A stretch of DNA of 64,000 nucleotides, from contig WGOD01000002.1 in NCBI GenBank assembly GCA_016124205.1, forward strand, positions 434,001 to 498,000, given 5' to 3'. This DNA comes from Alphaproteobacteria bacterium (GTDB taxonomy: Bacteria > Pseudomonadota > Alphaproteobacteria > Caulobacterales > Maricaulaceae). The translations under genes were made by a program, and so were the position numbers. Of the stretch, positions 19,684 to 28,541 are shown piece by piece. The stretch's first letter is position 1, and the number at the start of each line of letters is the position of its first letter. The notes beneath the pieces were generated by a model. The model was not told the DNA's origin, did no database searches, and saw only the letters and a list, made by a program, of their open reading frames with translations.

Positions 19684-20811
19684 CTACTCCGCCGCTTCCT
19701 TGGCGGCGCGCATCTGTTCGGCGCGGCGTTCGACCAGTTCGACGATGTGGTCGACCATTTCCTCGTTGCTGACGTTGTGGTCGGGCTTGCCCGAGACATA
19801 CATCTTGCCCGAGCCCTTGCCGCCGCCGGTGAAGCCGAGATCGGTGAACATCGCCTCGCCCGGCCCGTTGACGACGCAGCCGATGATCGACAGCGAAATC
19901 GGTTCGGAAATGTGGGCGAGGCGTTCTTCCAGCGTCTCGACCGTCTTGATCACGTCGAAGCCCTGACGCGCGCAAGACGGGCAGGCGATGATGTTCACGC
20001 CGCGCGTTCGAAGGCCGAGGGATTTCAAAATGTCGAAGCCGACCTTGATCTCCTCCACCGGGTCGGCGGAGAGCGAGACGCGGATCGTGTCGCCGATCCC
20101 GGCCCAGAGGAGATTGCCCATGCCGATGGCGGACTTCACCGAGCCGATGCGCAGGCCGCCGGCCTCGGTGACGCCGAGATGCAGCGGCGCGTCAGTCGCC
20201 TCGGCGAGCGCGGCATAGGCCGCGACCGTCAGGAAGACGTCGGACGCCTTCACCGAAATCTTGTATTCGCGGAAGTCGAGATCTTCGAGGATGCGGGCGT
20301 GGTCGAGCGCGCTTTCCACCATCGCCTCGGGGCAGGGCTCGCCGTACTTCTCCAGCAGGTGACGCTCCAGCGAGCCGCCATTGACGCCGATGCGGATCGA
20401 GCAGCCATGGTCCTTGGCAGCCTGCACCACGTCGCGCACCCGGTCCATCGAGCCGATATTGCCCGGATTGATCCGCAGGCAGGCGGCGCCGGCCTTCGCC
20501 GCCTCGATGCCGCGCTTGTAGTGAAAGTGAATGTCCGCCACGAGCGGGACGGAGACCGACTTCGCGATCTGCGAGAAGGCCGCCGTGGAGTCTTCATCCG
20601 GGCAGGAGACGCGGACGATGTCCGCGCCAGCCTCTTCCAGGCGGTGGATCTGGTCGATTGTCGCCTTCACGTCCGGCGTCGGCGTGTTGGTCATCGACTG
20701 GACGGCGATGGGCGCGCCGCCGCCGATCGGGACGCTGCCGACATGGATGCGGCGGCTCTCCCGCCGCTCGATCATGCGCCAGGGCCGGACTTCGCGATGA
20801 GCTTCATGCAT
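19684..20811 (-). CDS. ispG: 4-hydroxy-3-methylbut-2-en-1-yl diphosphate synthase
   Basis: 375 residues; the [4Fe-4S] enzyme that converts MEcPP to HMBPP in the MEP isoprenoid pathway. Cluster cysteines are visible in [10 protein letters not shown] and in [10 protein letters not shown]. The N-terminal TIM-barrel begins [16 protein letters not shown] and contains [10 protein letters not shown]. The ATG at 20811 has AGGAAG at good distance. It is downstream of the RodZ-like gene in the same direction (100 bases), a common alphaproteobacterial order. Confidence 0.96.
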   Translation of the reverse strand: MHEAHREVRPWRMIERRESRRIHVGSVPIGGGAPIAVQSMTNTPTPDVKATIDQIHRLEEAGADIVRVSCPDEDSTAAFSQIAKSVSVPLVADIHFHYKRGIEAAKAGAACLRINPGNIGSMDRVRDVVQAAKDHGCSIRIGVNGGSLERHLLEKYGEPCPEAMVESALDHARILEDLDFREYKISVKASDVFLTVAAYAALAEATDAPLHLGVTEAGGLRIGSVKSAIGMGNLLWAGIGDTIRVSLSADPVEEIKVGFDILKSLGLRTRGVNIIACPSCARQGFDVIKTVETLEERLAHISEPISLSIIGCVVNGPGEAMFTDLGFTGGGKGSGKMYVSGKPDHNVSNEEMVDHIVELVERRAEQMRAAKEAAE

Positions 20812-20911
20812 GGCGGTCTTCCTTCGCGGACGCGAACGGGTCCGCTGCCGGTGTCATGCGCAGGATATAGCGACAAATGTGTCGGGATTCGACCGTGAAG
20901 CGCGCGGCAAT

Positions 20912-21772
20912 TCAGCCCGCGGTCTCGATCTCCGCCTCGGCGACCATAAAGGCCCCGGCATGGACCGGATGCTCGTCGAGCGACGTGCCGGGCTCGCCCA
21001 GCAGGCCGAAGGACTGACCGTCGACGAAGACTTCGATCGCACCGGCATCGGCGGTCGTCACGGTGAGACCGTCTTCCGACAGGGCGCGATAGCGCTCGCC
21101 CGCCGCGAGTTCGCGGGAGAAGAGCAGGCGGCCGGAGCCGTCGCGCACTTCGAGCCAGGTCGGTGCGCTCGCCTCAAGCACGACTTCCTCGGTCGCGGTG
21201 CCGGGGGCCGGCAGGTCGCGCCAGACATCGCCGACGGACCAATTGCGCGCGCCATTGGCGAGCGTGTCGTCTTCAAGAAGGGAAAGTTCGGCGTCCGGCG
21301 GCGGAGGCACGTCGGCAAAAGCGCCCTCGCCGGACGAGGTGTTCGCATACCACCAGGCAATGCTGGCGACGCCGGCGAGAATGAGGACGGCTCCGAAAGC
21401 GCCGCGCGGCAGCTTGATCTCGCGCTTTTCCTTCGGGGCTGTGGGGATGGCGCGGCCGGTCTGGGTGTCGACCTCGCGCTTGAACTGATCGACGATGGCG
21501 GTCTCGTCGAGAGACAGGAATTGGGCGTAGGTGCGCAGATAGCCGACGCAGTAGGCGCGCGAAGGCAGACCGCGCGGGTCCATGGTTTCAAGGGCTTCGA
21601 GATAGTCGCGGCGGATACGGGTCCGTGCAGCCGCGGAGTCGAGCGTCAGTCCGAGACGCGCCCGCGCATCACGCAGTTTTTCACCCGCAGACAATTGCAC
21701 GCAAGATGTACCTGAACCGGCGAAAATCGCATCGACCGGCACAAACCCACCCGGATTGCGCCCCTCAGTCAT
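20912..21772 (-). CDS. RodZ-like helix-turn-helix membrane protein
   Basis: 286 residues. A Cro-type helix-turn-helix (about residues 27-95: KLRDARARLGLTLDSAAART, then SRAYCVGYLRTYAQFL) is followed by a basic stretch KEKREIKLPRG, a single membrane helix (about 134-152) and a C-terminal DUF4115 beta domain. This is the layout of RodZ, which links MreB to the membrane and sets cell shape. The ATG at 21772 with AGGAG is preferred over an in-frame start at 21841. It sits between ptsP and ispG. Confidence 0.85.
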   Translation of the reverse strand: MTEGRNPGGFVPVDAIFAGSGTSCVQLSAGEKLRDARARLGLTLDSAAARTRIRRDYLEALETMDPRGLPSRAYCVGYLRTYAQFLSLDETAIVDQFKREVDTQTGRAIPTAPKEKREIKLPRGAFGAVLILAGVASIAWWYANTSSGEGAFADVPPPPDAELSLLEDDTLANGARNWSVGDVWRDLPAPGTATEEVVLEASAPTWLEVRDGSGRLLFSRELAAGERYRALSEDGLTVTTADAGAIEVFVDGQSFGLLGEPGTSLDEHPVHAGAFMVAEAEIETAG

Positions 21773-21856
21773 GTTCACTCCTAGCGTCCTCAAACACGGA
21801 CGCCCTGTCACCCCACCCCGTGCCCGTGACCTATTTGTCACATGACAACGGATTAA

Positions 21857-24166
21857 TCATACTCTCAAAGCGCCCGGGTTATCAACAGCCTCCAGAGCCA
21901 GTCCTGCAGTGGACCCCGCCTGAAGGAGGCTGCCCCGGAGTGAGGGCAGGTCGTCACTCATGTGGCTTGCAAGCCACGTGCCGAGCTTGCCGGCGTCGAG
22001 CGCGGTCAGCGCCCGCTTCACCGGACCGATGCTGCCCGCCGCCATCGACATGCGGTCATAGCCCAGCGCCATGAGCACGCAGGCCTCCAGCGGACGGCCC
22101 GCCAACTCGCCGCAGATCGATATCGGCACAGTGTGACGGTCGCATGCGTCGCGGATGGATTTCAGCAGCTGGAGCGCTGCCGGAGCGAGCACGTCATAGC
22201 GGTCCGAGACGCGCGCATTCTGCCGGTCGGCGGCGTAGAAATACTGCATCAGGTCGTTCGCGCCGACGGCGACGAAGTCCACTTCCGGCAGGATCTGCTC
22301 GATCGCCCAGGCCATGCCGGGGGTTTCCAGCATCAGTCCGGCTTCGACCTTTTCCGGGACGGTGCGGCCGCGTCGGCGGAAATACTCCACCTCCTTCAGC
22401 AGCATCTCCTTCGCGGCGCGGAATTCCCACGGCGCGGCGATCATCGGGAAGAGCACCTTCAGCGGCTTTTCGCCGGCCGCATGGATCAGCGAGCGCAACT
22501 GGTAGCGCAAGAGGCCCGGCCGATCGAGGCCCATGCGGATCGCGCGCCAGCCGAGCGCCGGGTTCGGTTCCCGCGTCGACGGGGCGTAGTTGGTCACCTT
22601 GTCGCCGCCAAGATCCAGCGTGCGGAAGACGACCGGGTGCCCGTTCGAGGCGTTCACGACCGCGCGATAGAGCTCGGCCTGCTCGTCGAGGCGCGGCAGC
22701 GTGTCGGAGACCATGAACTGGAATTCGGTACGGAACAGGCCGATACCCGCCGCGCCGGTTTCGGCCAGCCGCGTCAGTTCGATCAGCAGGCCGATATTCA
22801 GGTGCAGCTCGAAGGCCTCTCCATCGGCGGTCACCGAGGGCGCATCGCGCAATTGCGCGAAGATGGCGCGGCGCTGGGACAGGGCCTCGGTGCGCTCGCG
22901 GTAGGTCTCGGTCACGTCCTCGGCCGGGCGGATGTGCAGCAGGCCGAATTCACCGTCGAGGATGACGGGGTCGCCCTCCTCCACGCGGTCGAGCGCGCCT
23001 TCGACGGTGCCGACCAGCGGAATGCCGAGCGCCTTGGCGACGATGACGGCATGGCTCGATTGCGAGCCCTCCTCCAGCGCGACGCCCTTCAGGCGCGTGC
23101 GGTCGTAGTCCAGCAGTTCGGCTGGCCCGATCGAGCGGGCGATAAGAATGGCGTTTTCCGGCAGCGGGCGGGCCGTCGAGGATTCGCCGTCGAGGTGACG
23201 CAGCAGCCGGTTGGCCAGATCTTCCAGGTCGTGCAGGCGCTCGCGGAAATTGGCGTCGCGCGCCTGCATCAGGCGGGCGCGGTGCTCGTTGCGCACGCGC
23301 TCGACAGCCGCCTCGGCGGTCAGACCCTGGCGCACCGCCTCGCGCAACTGGTTCAGCCAGCCGCGGTCGTGGGCGAACATGCGGTAGGCCTCGATCACGT
23401 CGCGGGTCGGCCCGCCGAAGGGCACGCGGCCGCTGTCGAGCATCTGATCGACCGACCGCCGCAGGTTTTCGAGGGCGGTCTCAAGCCGCGCTTCCTCGCG
23501 CTCGGGATCGTCGGCGATCAGCCGCAGCGAGGTGACATGCGGCTCGTGCACCACGGCGACACCCATGGCGAGGCCGGGCGAGAAGGCACCGCCCTGAAAG
23601 CGTTCCGCCTTGGTCGGGCGCACGTCGAGACCGGCGAGCTCCTCGGCGGAGATGATGTCGCCGGAGGCGACGATCTCGGCGAGGATCATGGCGACGGTCT
23701 GCAGCGTCTCGATCTCGTCGTCGCCGACCTCGCGGCTGGACGCGGTCTGGCTGGTCAGAACACCGACGAGACGGCCGCCGCGCAGGATCGGCACGCCGAT
23801 AAAGGATTTGAACGGCTCTTCGCCGGTTTCCGGCCGATAGGAGAAGGCCGGGTGGGTCGGCGCATCGGACACGGCCAGCGGACGCGCCTGACGCGCGACG
23901 AGGCCGACGAGGCCTTCGCCCGGCTGCAGGCGGGTGTTGTGGACCGCTTCCTGTTTCAGACCATGCGTGGCGCACAACTCAAGCGAGCCACCACGCCGGG
24001 CGAGATAGATCGAACAGACATCCGCGCCGGTTTCCTGGGCGATCAGGCTGACGAGATGATCGAGGCGTTCCTGCGCGTCCTCGCGCGCCGCCATCAGCGC
24101 GCGCAAACGCGTCAGAAGCCGCCGGGGGCCCGGCGCGAAGGCTTCGATCGCTGTCATCCCTCGCAA
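21857..24166 (-). CDS. ptsP: Phosphoenolpyruvate-protein phosphotransferase PtsP (enzyme I-Ntr)
   Basis: 769 residues: an N-terminal GAF domain (about 20-165) and an enzyme I core. It autophosphorylates from PEP and starts the nitrogen-related PTS relay to NPr and EIIA-Ntr. The phospho-histidine is H372 in GSQSSHAVIVAKALG; the PEP-binding part includes RTEFQFM and the C-terminal CGELAGRP. The listed start is TTG 24166 (AAAGGA upstream); ATG 24157 is the alternative. NPr and EIIA are not in the window. It follows lysC by 11 bases, a typical alphaproteobacterial pair. Confidence 0.95.
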   Translation of the reverse strand: MRGMTAIEAFAPGPRRLLTRLRALMAAREDAQERLDHLVSLIAQETGADVCSIYLARRGGSLELCATHGLKQEAVHNTRLQPGEGLVGLVARQARPLAVSDAPTHPAFSYRPETGEEPFKSFIGVPILRGGRLVGVLTSQTASSREVGDDEIETLQTVAMILAEIVASGDIISAEELAGLDVRPTKAERFQGGAFSPGLAMGVAVVHEPHVTSLRLIADDPEREEARLETALENLRRSVDQMLDSGRVPFGGPTRDVIEAYRMFAHDRGWLNQLREAVRQGLTAEAAVERVRNEHRARLMQARDANFRERLHDLEDLANRLLRHLDGESSTARPLPENAILIARSIGPAELLDYDRTRLKGVALEEGSQSSHAVIVAKALGIPLVGTVEGALDRVEEGDPVILDGEFGLLHIRPAEDVTETYRERTEALSQRRAIFAQLRDAPSVTADGEAFELHLNIGLLIELTRLAETGAAGIGLFRTEFQFMVSDTLPRLDEQAELYRAVVNASNGHPVVFRTLDLGGDKVTNYAPSTREPNPALGWRAIRMGLDRPGLLRYQLRSLIHAAGEKPLKVLFPMIAAPWEFRAAKEMLLKEVEYFRRRGRTVPEKVEAGLMLETPGMAWAIEQILPEVDFVAVGANDLMQYFYAADRQNARVSDRYDVLAPAALQLLKSIRDACDRHTVPISICGELAGRPLEACVLMALGYDRMSMAAGSIGPVKRALTALDAGKLGTWLASHMSDDLPSLRGSLLQAGSTAGLALEAVDNPGALRV

Positions 24167-24177
24167 AAGTCCTTTCG

Positions 24178-25407
24178 CTAGCCAGCTTCGTCGAGCCCGT
24201 ATGCGGAATGGAGCGCACGCACCGCAAGTTCCACGGATTCGTTCGCGATCAGCACGCTGATCTTGATTTCGGACGTCGCGATGACCTTCACCGCGATATT
24301 CTTTTCGCCGAGCGCACGGAACAGGATGCGCGCCACATCCGCGCGCCGGTTGAGGCCGATCCCCACGATCGACACCTTGGCGAGACCGGTTTCATGCACG
24401 ATGTCACGCGCACCGGAACCGGATGCGGCGGAGTCTATCACATCCAGTGCGGCGTGCAGGTCGCGGCGGTCGACGGTGAATTCGATATTCACCGTGCCGG
24501 CGTCGCGCGAGCGGCCCTGCACGATCATGTCGATGCCGATTTCCTTGTCGGCCAGCGCGCCGAACACCTCGGCGGCGGCCTGCGGCTGGTCGGAAACGCC
24601 CAGAAGGCCGATGCGGGCCTGGTCGCGGGCATAGGCCACACCGGAGACGATCCGGCGTTCGGAAATCAGATCGGCATCGACCACTTCGGTACCCTCTGCA
24701 TCGGGATCATTCGAAAAGCTCGACAGCACACGCAGACGCACGCCTCTCGCCTTGGCCATCTCCGCCGAGCGGGTCTGGAGGACCTTGGCACCCTGCGCGG
24801 CGAGTTCGAGCATCTCGTCATAGCTTATCGCAGGAATGCGGCGGGCGCGCGGCTCGATTCTGGGATCCGTGGTGTAGACGCCGTCAACGTCGGTGTAGAT
24901 GTCGCAGCGCGCGCCGAGTGCCGCCGCCAGCGCGACCGCCGACAGGTCCGACCCGCCCCGCCCCAGCGTGCGCAGGCGATTGTCCGGTCCGATCCCCTGG
25001 TAACCGGCCATGACCGGGATGATGCCTTGTTCCAGCGCGGCGTTGACCGGCGCGGCATCGAGCGCGGAGATGCGCGAGGCGCCCGGCGGGCCATGCGTCT
25101 CGATGCGGGCCTGCCAGCCGAGGAAGGATTGCGCCTTCAGCCCGTGACGGCCGAGCTCCAGCGCCATCAGCGCGGCGGAGACCTGTTCGCCGGCGGTCAG
25201 GACCACGTCGGTCTCGACCTGGCCCAGCGCACCGCCATGCGCGCCGGCGAGTTCCAGGAGGCGGTCGGTCTCGCCGGCCATGGCGGACACGACGACGGCG
25301 ACGGCATTGCCTTTCGCGGCTTCATCGGCGACGCGGGCGGCGGAGGCGCGAATCCGGTCGGAGGATCCGACCGACGTGCCGCCGAATTTCATCACCACGC
25401 GTTCCAA
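24178..25407 (-). CDS. lysC: Aspartate kinase
   Basis: 409 residues. It makes aspartyl phosphate, the first step to lysine, threonine, methionine and diaminopimelate. The kinase motif KFGGTSVGSSDRI lies at the N-terminus, and two C-terminal ACT domains (from about 265: GLLGVSDQPQAAAEVFGALA, then VSIVGIGLNRRADVARI) should bind feedback inhibitors. The start is TTG at 25407, giving MERVVMKFGGTS, with GAGGGA upstream; ATG 25392 would cut into the first strand. Probably co-transcribed with ptsP; divergent from ubiG. Confidence 0.96.
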   Translation of the reverse strand: MERVVMKFGGTSVGSSDRIRASAARVADEAAKGNAVAVVVSAMAGETDRLLELAGAHGGALGQVETDVVLTAGEQVSAALMALELGRHGLKAQSFLGWQARIETHGPPGASRISALDAAPVNAALEQGIIPVMAGYQGIGPDNRLRTLGRGGSDLSAVALAAALGARCDIYTDVDGVYTTDPRIEPRARRIPAISYDEMLELAAQGAKVLQTRSAEMAKARGVRLRVLSSFSNDPDAEGTEVVDADLISERRIVSGVAYARDQARIGLLGVSDQPQAAAEVFGALADKEIGIDMIVQGRSRDAGTVNIEFTVDRRDLHAALDVIDSAASGSGARDIVHETGLAKVSIVGIGLNRRADVARILFRALGEKNIAVKVIATSEIKISVLIANESVELAVRALHSAYGLDEAG

Positions 25408-25550
25408 TCCGGCGTCCCTCGCCTATCTTCCCTGGCAACCAGTCCGGTGTGCGCCAATCGACGCAGCCCGCTGTCCGCTCTCGATCATCGCGGCCAGCGG
25501 GGCCATATTACGGCAGCGCACCGCACGCAATGCGAGAACGGATAAAGCTC

Positions 25551-26318
25551 ATGGCCCAGGCCGCCGCCCCCGAGACGATCTCCCGCCCCTCCGTCGACCC
25601 GGAAGAGGTCGAGAAATTCTCGCGCATGGCCGCGGAATGGTGGGATCCGGACTCCAAGTTCAAGCCGCTGCACAAGTTCAACCCGGCGCGCCTGTCCTGG
25701 CTCAGGAGCGCGATCACGGCGCATTTCGGCCTCGACGACAGTGCGGCGGAGCCGTTCAAGGGTCTGCGTATCCTCGATATCGGCTGCGGCGGCGGGCTGA
25801 TTTCCGAGCCGATGGCGCGGCTCGGCGCGTCGGTCACGGCGGTCGACGCGGCGGAAGCCAATATCAAGACCGCGATGGTGCACGCCGAAGAGATGGAGCT
25901 GACCATCGACTACCGGCACGGCACGGCGGAACAGCTGATCGAGGCGGGCGAGCAGCCCTTCGACGTCGTTCTCAATCTCGAAGTCGTCGAGCATGTCGCC
26001 GACCCGGACGCCTTCCTGAAGGACTGCGCCTCGCTGGTGAAGCCGGGCGGCATGATGGTGGTCGGCACGATCAACCGCACGCCGCGCGCCTTCGTCACCG
26101 CGATCTTCGGCGCGGAATGGGTGATGGGCTGGCTGCCGAAAGGCACGCACCGCTTCCGCAAGCTCGTGAAGCCGGAGGAAATCCGCGCCGCGCTGACCGG
26201 CACCGGCCTCACGCCCGAGGAGCCGGTCGGGGTCAGCTACAACCCGCTGAACGATCAGTTCTCGATCACCAGCGATGCCGGCGTGAATTACATGCTGGCC
26301 GCGAAGAAGGCGGGCTGA
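25551..26318 (+). CDS. ubiG: Ubiquinone biosynthesis O-methyltransferase
   Basis: 255 residues. It carries out both O-methylations of the ubiquinone head group. The family pattern FSRMAAEWWDPDSKFKPLHK is at the N-terminus, the SAM-binding DIGCGGGLISEPMARLG in the middle, and GTHRFRKLVKP (membrane-binding helix region) near the C-terminus. The ATG at 25551 has GGAT upstream; an ATG seven codons earlier (25530) is possible. Divergent from lysC across about 140 bases. Confidence 0.95.
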   Translation: MAQAAAPETISRPSVDPEEVEKFSRMAAEWWDPDSKFKPLHKFNPARLSWLRSAITAHFGLDDSAAEPFKGLRILDIGCGGGLISEPMARLGASVTAVDAAEANIKTAMVHAEEMELTIDYRHGTAEQLIEAGEQPFDVVLNLEVVEHVADPDAFLKDCASLVKPGGMMVVGTINRTPRAFVTAIFGAEWVMGWLPKGTHRFRKLVKPEEIRAALTGTGLTPEEPVGVSYNPLNDQFSITSDAGVNYMLAAKKAG

Positions 26319-26358
26319 AATTGTTGTCTGTTCCGCAACCAGCGGTTATATTCAGTGC

Positions 26359-26532
26359 ATGAACCCGTCCGTTAGCAAACCTGACTCACTTCTGATCTGG
26401 TCGCGCGCCGTCGCTGCCGCTTTGGGGTCTGCTCTTGCCGCGGGAGCTGCTTCGGGCGCTCTACCGGTGATCGTGATCGCTGCAGTGCTTGGCGGCGCGG
26501 CAATGTTCCTGCTTGAGACCCAGTCAGACTGA
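26359..26532 (+). CDS. Small membrane protein, 57 residues, unknown
   Basis: The reading frame MNPSVSKPDSLLIWSRAV... ends in MFLLETQSD and contains an Ala/Gly/Leu-rich hydrophobic stretch of about 38 residues, enough for one or two membrane helices. It lies 40 bases after ubiG, and its stop is followed after one base by the GTG start of the next membrane gene, so the two look translationally coupled. I recognise no family. Codon use is less G+C-extreme than in neighbours. Confidence 0.5.
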   Translation: MNPSVSKPDSLLIWSRAVAAALGSALAAGAASGALPVIVIAAVLGGAAMFLLETQSD

Positions 26533-26533
26533 G

Positions 26534-26863
26534 GTGTCCGACAGGCCGACTCTCGAGGTCGTCGGACCTTACATTCCCCTTATGGCAGCCGGTGTCGGCC
26601 TCGGCGTCTATTCGCTGATCGTGGCCTTGCGCGGACTGGATTTTGACGGAAGCGAAGCCCTCAGCCTCGCCCTGGCCGCTTACACCATCTATTCGGGAAT
26701 TGTTGCCCTCAGGGCGGTCTCGGAGCTTCGCGACGAAAAGAACGCGGCACGGCGAGGGGCGCTAGTGCTGCACCACCTTTCGGACTTCCGGCTCTTTGCC
26801 ATCATCGTCGTGATTTATTTCACCGTGACGACCGCAGGCGCTCTCTATCGGCTCGCTGCCTAG
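26534..26863 (+). CDS. Small three-helix membrane protein, unknown
   Basis: 109 residues from GTG 26534 (VSDRPTLEVVGPYIPLM). Hydrophobic segments at about 11-29, 41-58 and 86-105 predict three membrane helices; a charged loop (ELRDEKNAARRG) lies between the second and third. The GTG is chosen because it starts one base after the stop of the preceding small membrane gene; the longer frame from 26489 would overlap that gene. The 3' end overlaps the DUF1178 stop by four bases on the opposite strand. No family recognised. Confidence 0.65.
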   Translation: MSDRPTLEVVGPYIPLMAAGVGLGVYSLIVALRGLDFDGSEALSLALAAYTIYSGIVALRAVSELRDEKNAARRGALVLHHLSDFRLFAIIVVIYFTVTTAGALYRLAA

Positions 26864-27282
26864 TTCACCCGTTTTGGCGGGACCGGGGCGAAAGGCGCGG
26901 GCAGCGGCGCGCAGGGTACGCCGTCCTCGGCGAGGGTCTTGGCCTCCTCCGGCGTCGTTTCCCCATAGATGTCACGATGCGGAATGTCGCCCTCGTGCAT
27001 GGCACGGGCTTCGCGGGCAAAGTCGTCGCCGACATAGTCGAAATTGTCGCGGATATGGGCGCGGACCTTGCCGGCCATCTCCATCATCATCTTCTGCGGC
27101 GTTTCCTTTCGCCGCTTCGGCGAGGCGACATTCGGCGCCATCACCGCCTTCCTGACCGAGGTCGAGGCGCAGAGCGGGCATTCGACCAGGCCGGACGCCG
27201 CCTGCTCGTCATAGTCCGACGAATTGCGGAACCAGGCCTCGAATTCGTGTTCGTGGTCGCAGATGAGGGCGTAGCGGATCAT
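26860..27282 (-). CDS. DUF1178 family protein
   Basis: 140 residues. The N-terminus MIRYALICDHEHEFEAWFRN with a CPLCAS motif near residue 36 resembles a small zinc-ribbon-like head; the second half (KVRAHIRDNFDYVGDDFARE, GDIPHRDIYGETTPEEAKTL) is the family hallmark. Function unknown. The start overlaps the stop of the nitrilase-like gene by four bases, a pairing common in Alphaproteobacteria. Confidence 0.92.
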   Translation of the reverse strand: MIRYALICDHEHEFEAWFRNSSDYDEQAASGLVECPLCASTSVRKAVMAPNVASPKRRKETPQKMMMEMAGKVRAHIRDNFDYVGDDFAREARAMHEGDIPHRDIYGETTPEEAKTLAEDGVPCAPLPAPFAPVPPKRVN

Positions 27283-28103
27283 GGCCCCGTCACCTCGCGG
27301 TCGTGCTTCAGCGCCGGGATGCGGGTGCGCGCATCGGCAACGGAGTCGAGGTCGAGTTCGGCGTTCAGAACGCCCGGCTCGTCATGGTCCAGTTCCGCGA
27401 CGATCTTGCCCCACGGGTCGACGATCATCGAATGCCCCCAGGTGTTGCGGCCGTCCTCGTGATGCCCGGCCTGCGCGGCGGCGAGGATATAGCTGCCCGT
27501 CTCGATCGCGCGGGCACGCAGCAGGACCTCCCAATGCGCGCGGCCCGTCGGGCGGGTGAAGGCGGAGGGCACGGCGATCAACTGCGCCCCGGCCTGCGCC
27601 AGCCTGCGGTAGAGATATGCGAAGCGGACATCGTAGCAGATGGTCAGGCCGAGCTTTACGCCCGCCGCCTCGGTCAGCACGGCCTTCTCGCCCGGCTTGT
27701 AATTGGTCGATTCCGAATAGGTCTCGCCGCCGCCCAGCCCGACATCGAACATGTGGATCTTGTCGTAGGTCGCGGCGAGCGTGCCGTCCGGCGCGAAGAG
27801 ATGGCTACGGTTGACCGCGCGGTCTTCGGCGATCTTCTGCGCGAAGGACCCGGCCAGCAGCCAGATGCCGTGCGTTCGGGCGATGTCGGCGAAGCCCATC
27901 ACCGCCGGATCCTCGTCCGGGGCGTAGAGCTTGCCGAACAGCTTCGAGGCGTCGCGTTCCACCAGATTGGTGCATTCCGGGGTCACGACCAGTTCCGCGC
28001 CGCCACGTACCGCCTGCTCGATCAGGCGCGCCGAGTCGTCGATATTGGTCAGCGGATCGGTGCCCGACCGCATCTGGACGAGTGCGACGTTGAGTTTGGT
28101 CAT
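27279..28103 (-). CDS. Carbon-nitrogen hydrolase (nitrilase superfamily)
   Basis: 274 residues with the catalytic triad E43 (VVTPECTN), K115 (YDKIHMFDV) and C156 (GLTICYDVRF). The motifs are closest to the Nit1/Nit2 and deaminated-glutathione amidase branch, which hydrolyses amides of glutathione- or glutamine-derived oxo-acids; that assignment is inferred. It lies downstream of grxC, consistent with a glutathione-related task, and is coupled to DUF1178. Confidence 0.92.
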   Translation of the reverse strand: MTKLNVALVQMRSGTDPLTNIDDSARLIEQAVRGGAELVVTPECTNLVERDASKLFGKLYAPDEDPAVMGFADIARTHGIWLLAGSFAQKIAEDRAVNRSHLFAPDGTLAATYDKIHMFDVGLGGGETYSESTNYKPGEKAVLTEAAGVKLGLTICYDVRFAYLYRRLAQAGAQLIAVPSAFTRPTGRAHWEVLLRARAIETGSYILAAAQAGHHEDGRNTWGHSMIVDPWGKIVAELDHDEPGVLNAELDLDSVADARTRIPALKHDREVTGP

Positions 28104-28121
28104 TTAGTCGCTCCCGATTTT

Positions 28122-28221
28122 CCCTCGCCCTTCGAGGCTCGCTTCGCGAGCACCTCAGGATGAGGGAAAGACACCAAGCCCTCATGCTGAGGTGCCCCGC
28201 AGGGGCCTCGAAGCACGAGGG
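28122..28221. repeat. Family A palindromic intergenic repeat, copy 2
   Basis: Shares CCTTCGAGGCTCGCTTCGCG-type left arm, GCACCTCAGGATGAGGG, CCCTCATGCTGAGGTGCCCC and GGGGCCTCGAAGCACGAGGG with 8212-8323 and 43139-43257. It separates grxC from the nitrilase gene within an otherwise co-directional run. Confidence 0.85.
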
Positions 28222-28242
28222 CGTTTCGCGAACCGTTGAAGA

Positions 28243-28506
28243 TCACCCCGAAATCCCCAGCATCACGTCGAGCGCCCCCTTGCGTTCCAGCGCGAACATG
28301 TCGTCGCAGCCGCCGATATGCTCGTTGTCGATGAAAATCTGCGGATAGGTCGAGGCGCCGTTCGCGCGCTGGATCATTTCCTTGCGCTTGGCCGCGTCCA
28401 TGCCGGCGTCGATCTGTTCGAAGTCGACGCCCTTGTCCTTCAGAAGGCGCACCGCGCGGGCGCAGTAACCGCAGAATTCGCGCGTGTAGATCGTCACCTT
28501 GGCCAT
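28243..28506 (-). CDS. grxC: Glutaredoxin 3
   Basis: 87 residues. A thioredoxin fold with the redox-active CGYC (C12, C15), the cis-proline TYPQIFI and the glutathione-binding IGGCDD motif. It reduces protein disulfides and mixed disulfides with glutathione. It lies 35 bases after comF in the same direction. Confidence 0.95.
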   Translation of the reverse strand: MAKVTIYTREFCGYCARAVRLLKDKGVDFEQIDAGMDAAKRKEMIQRANGASTYPQIFIDNEHIGGCDDMFALERKGALDVMLGISG

Positions 28507-28541
28507 CGACTCAATTCCCGTTTCGCGTGTTGAAGCCGCCT

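Noticed and set aside
24208..25545. A 445-residue plus-strand frame opposite lysC
   Set aside because: Antisense shadow of lysC; Arg/His/Gly-rich without domains.
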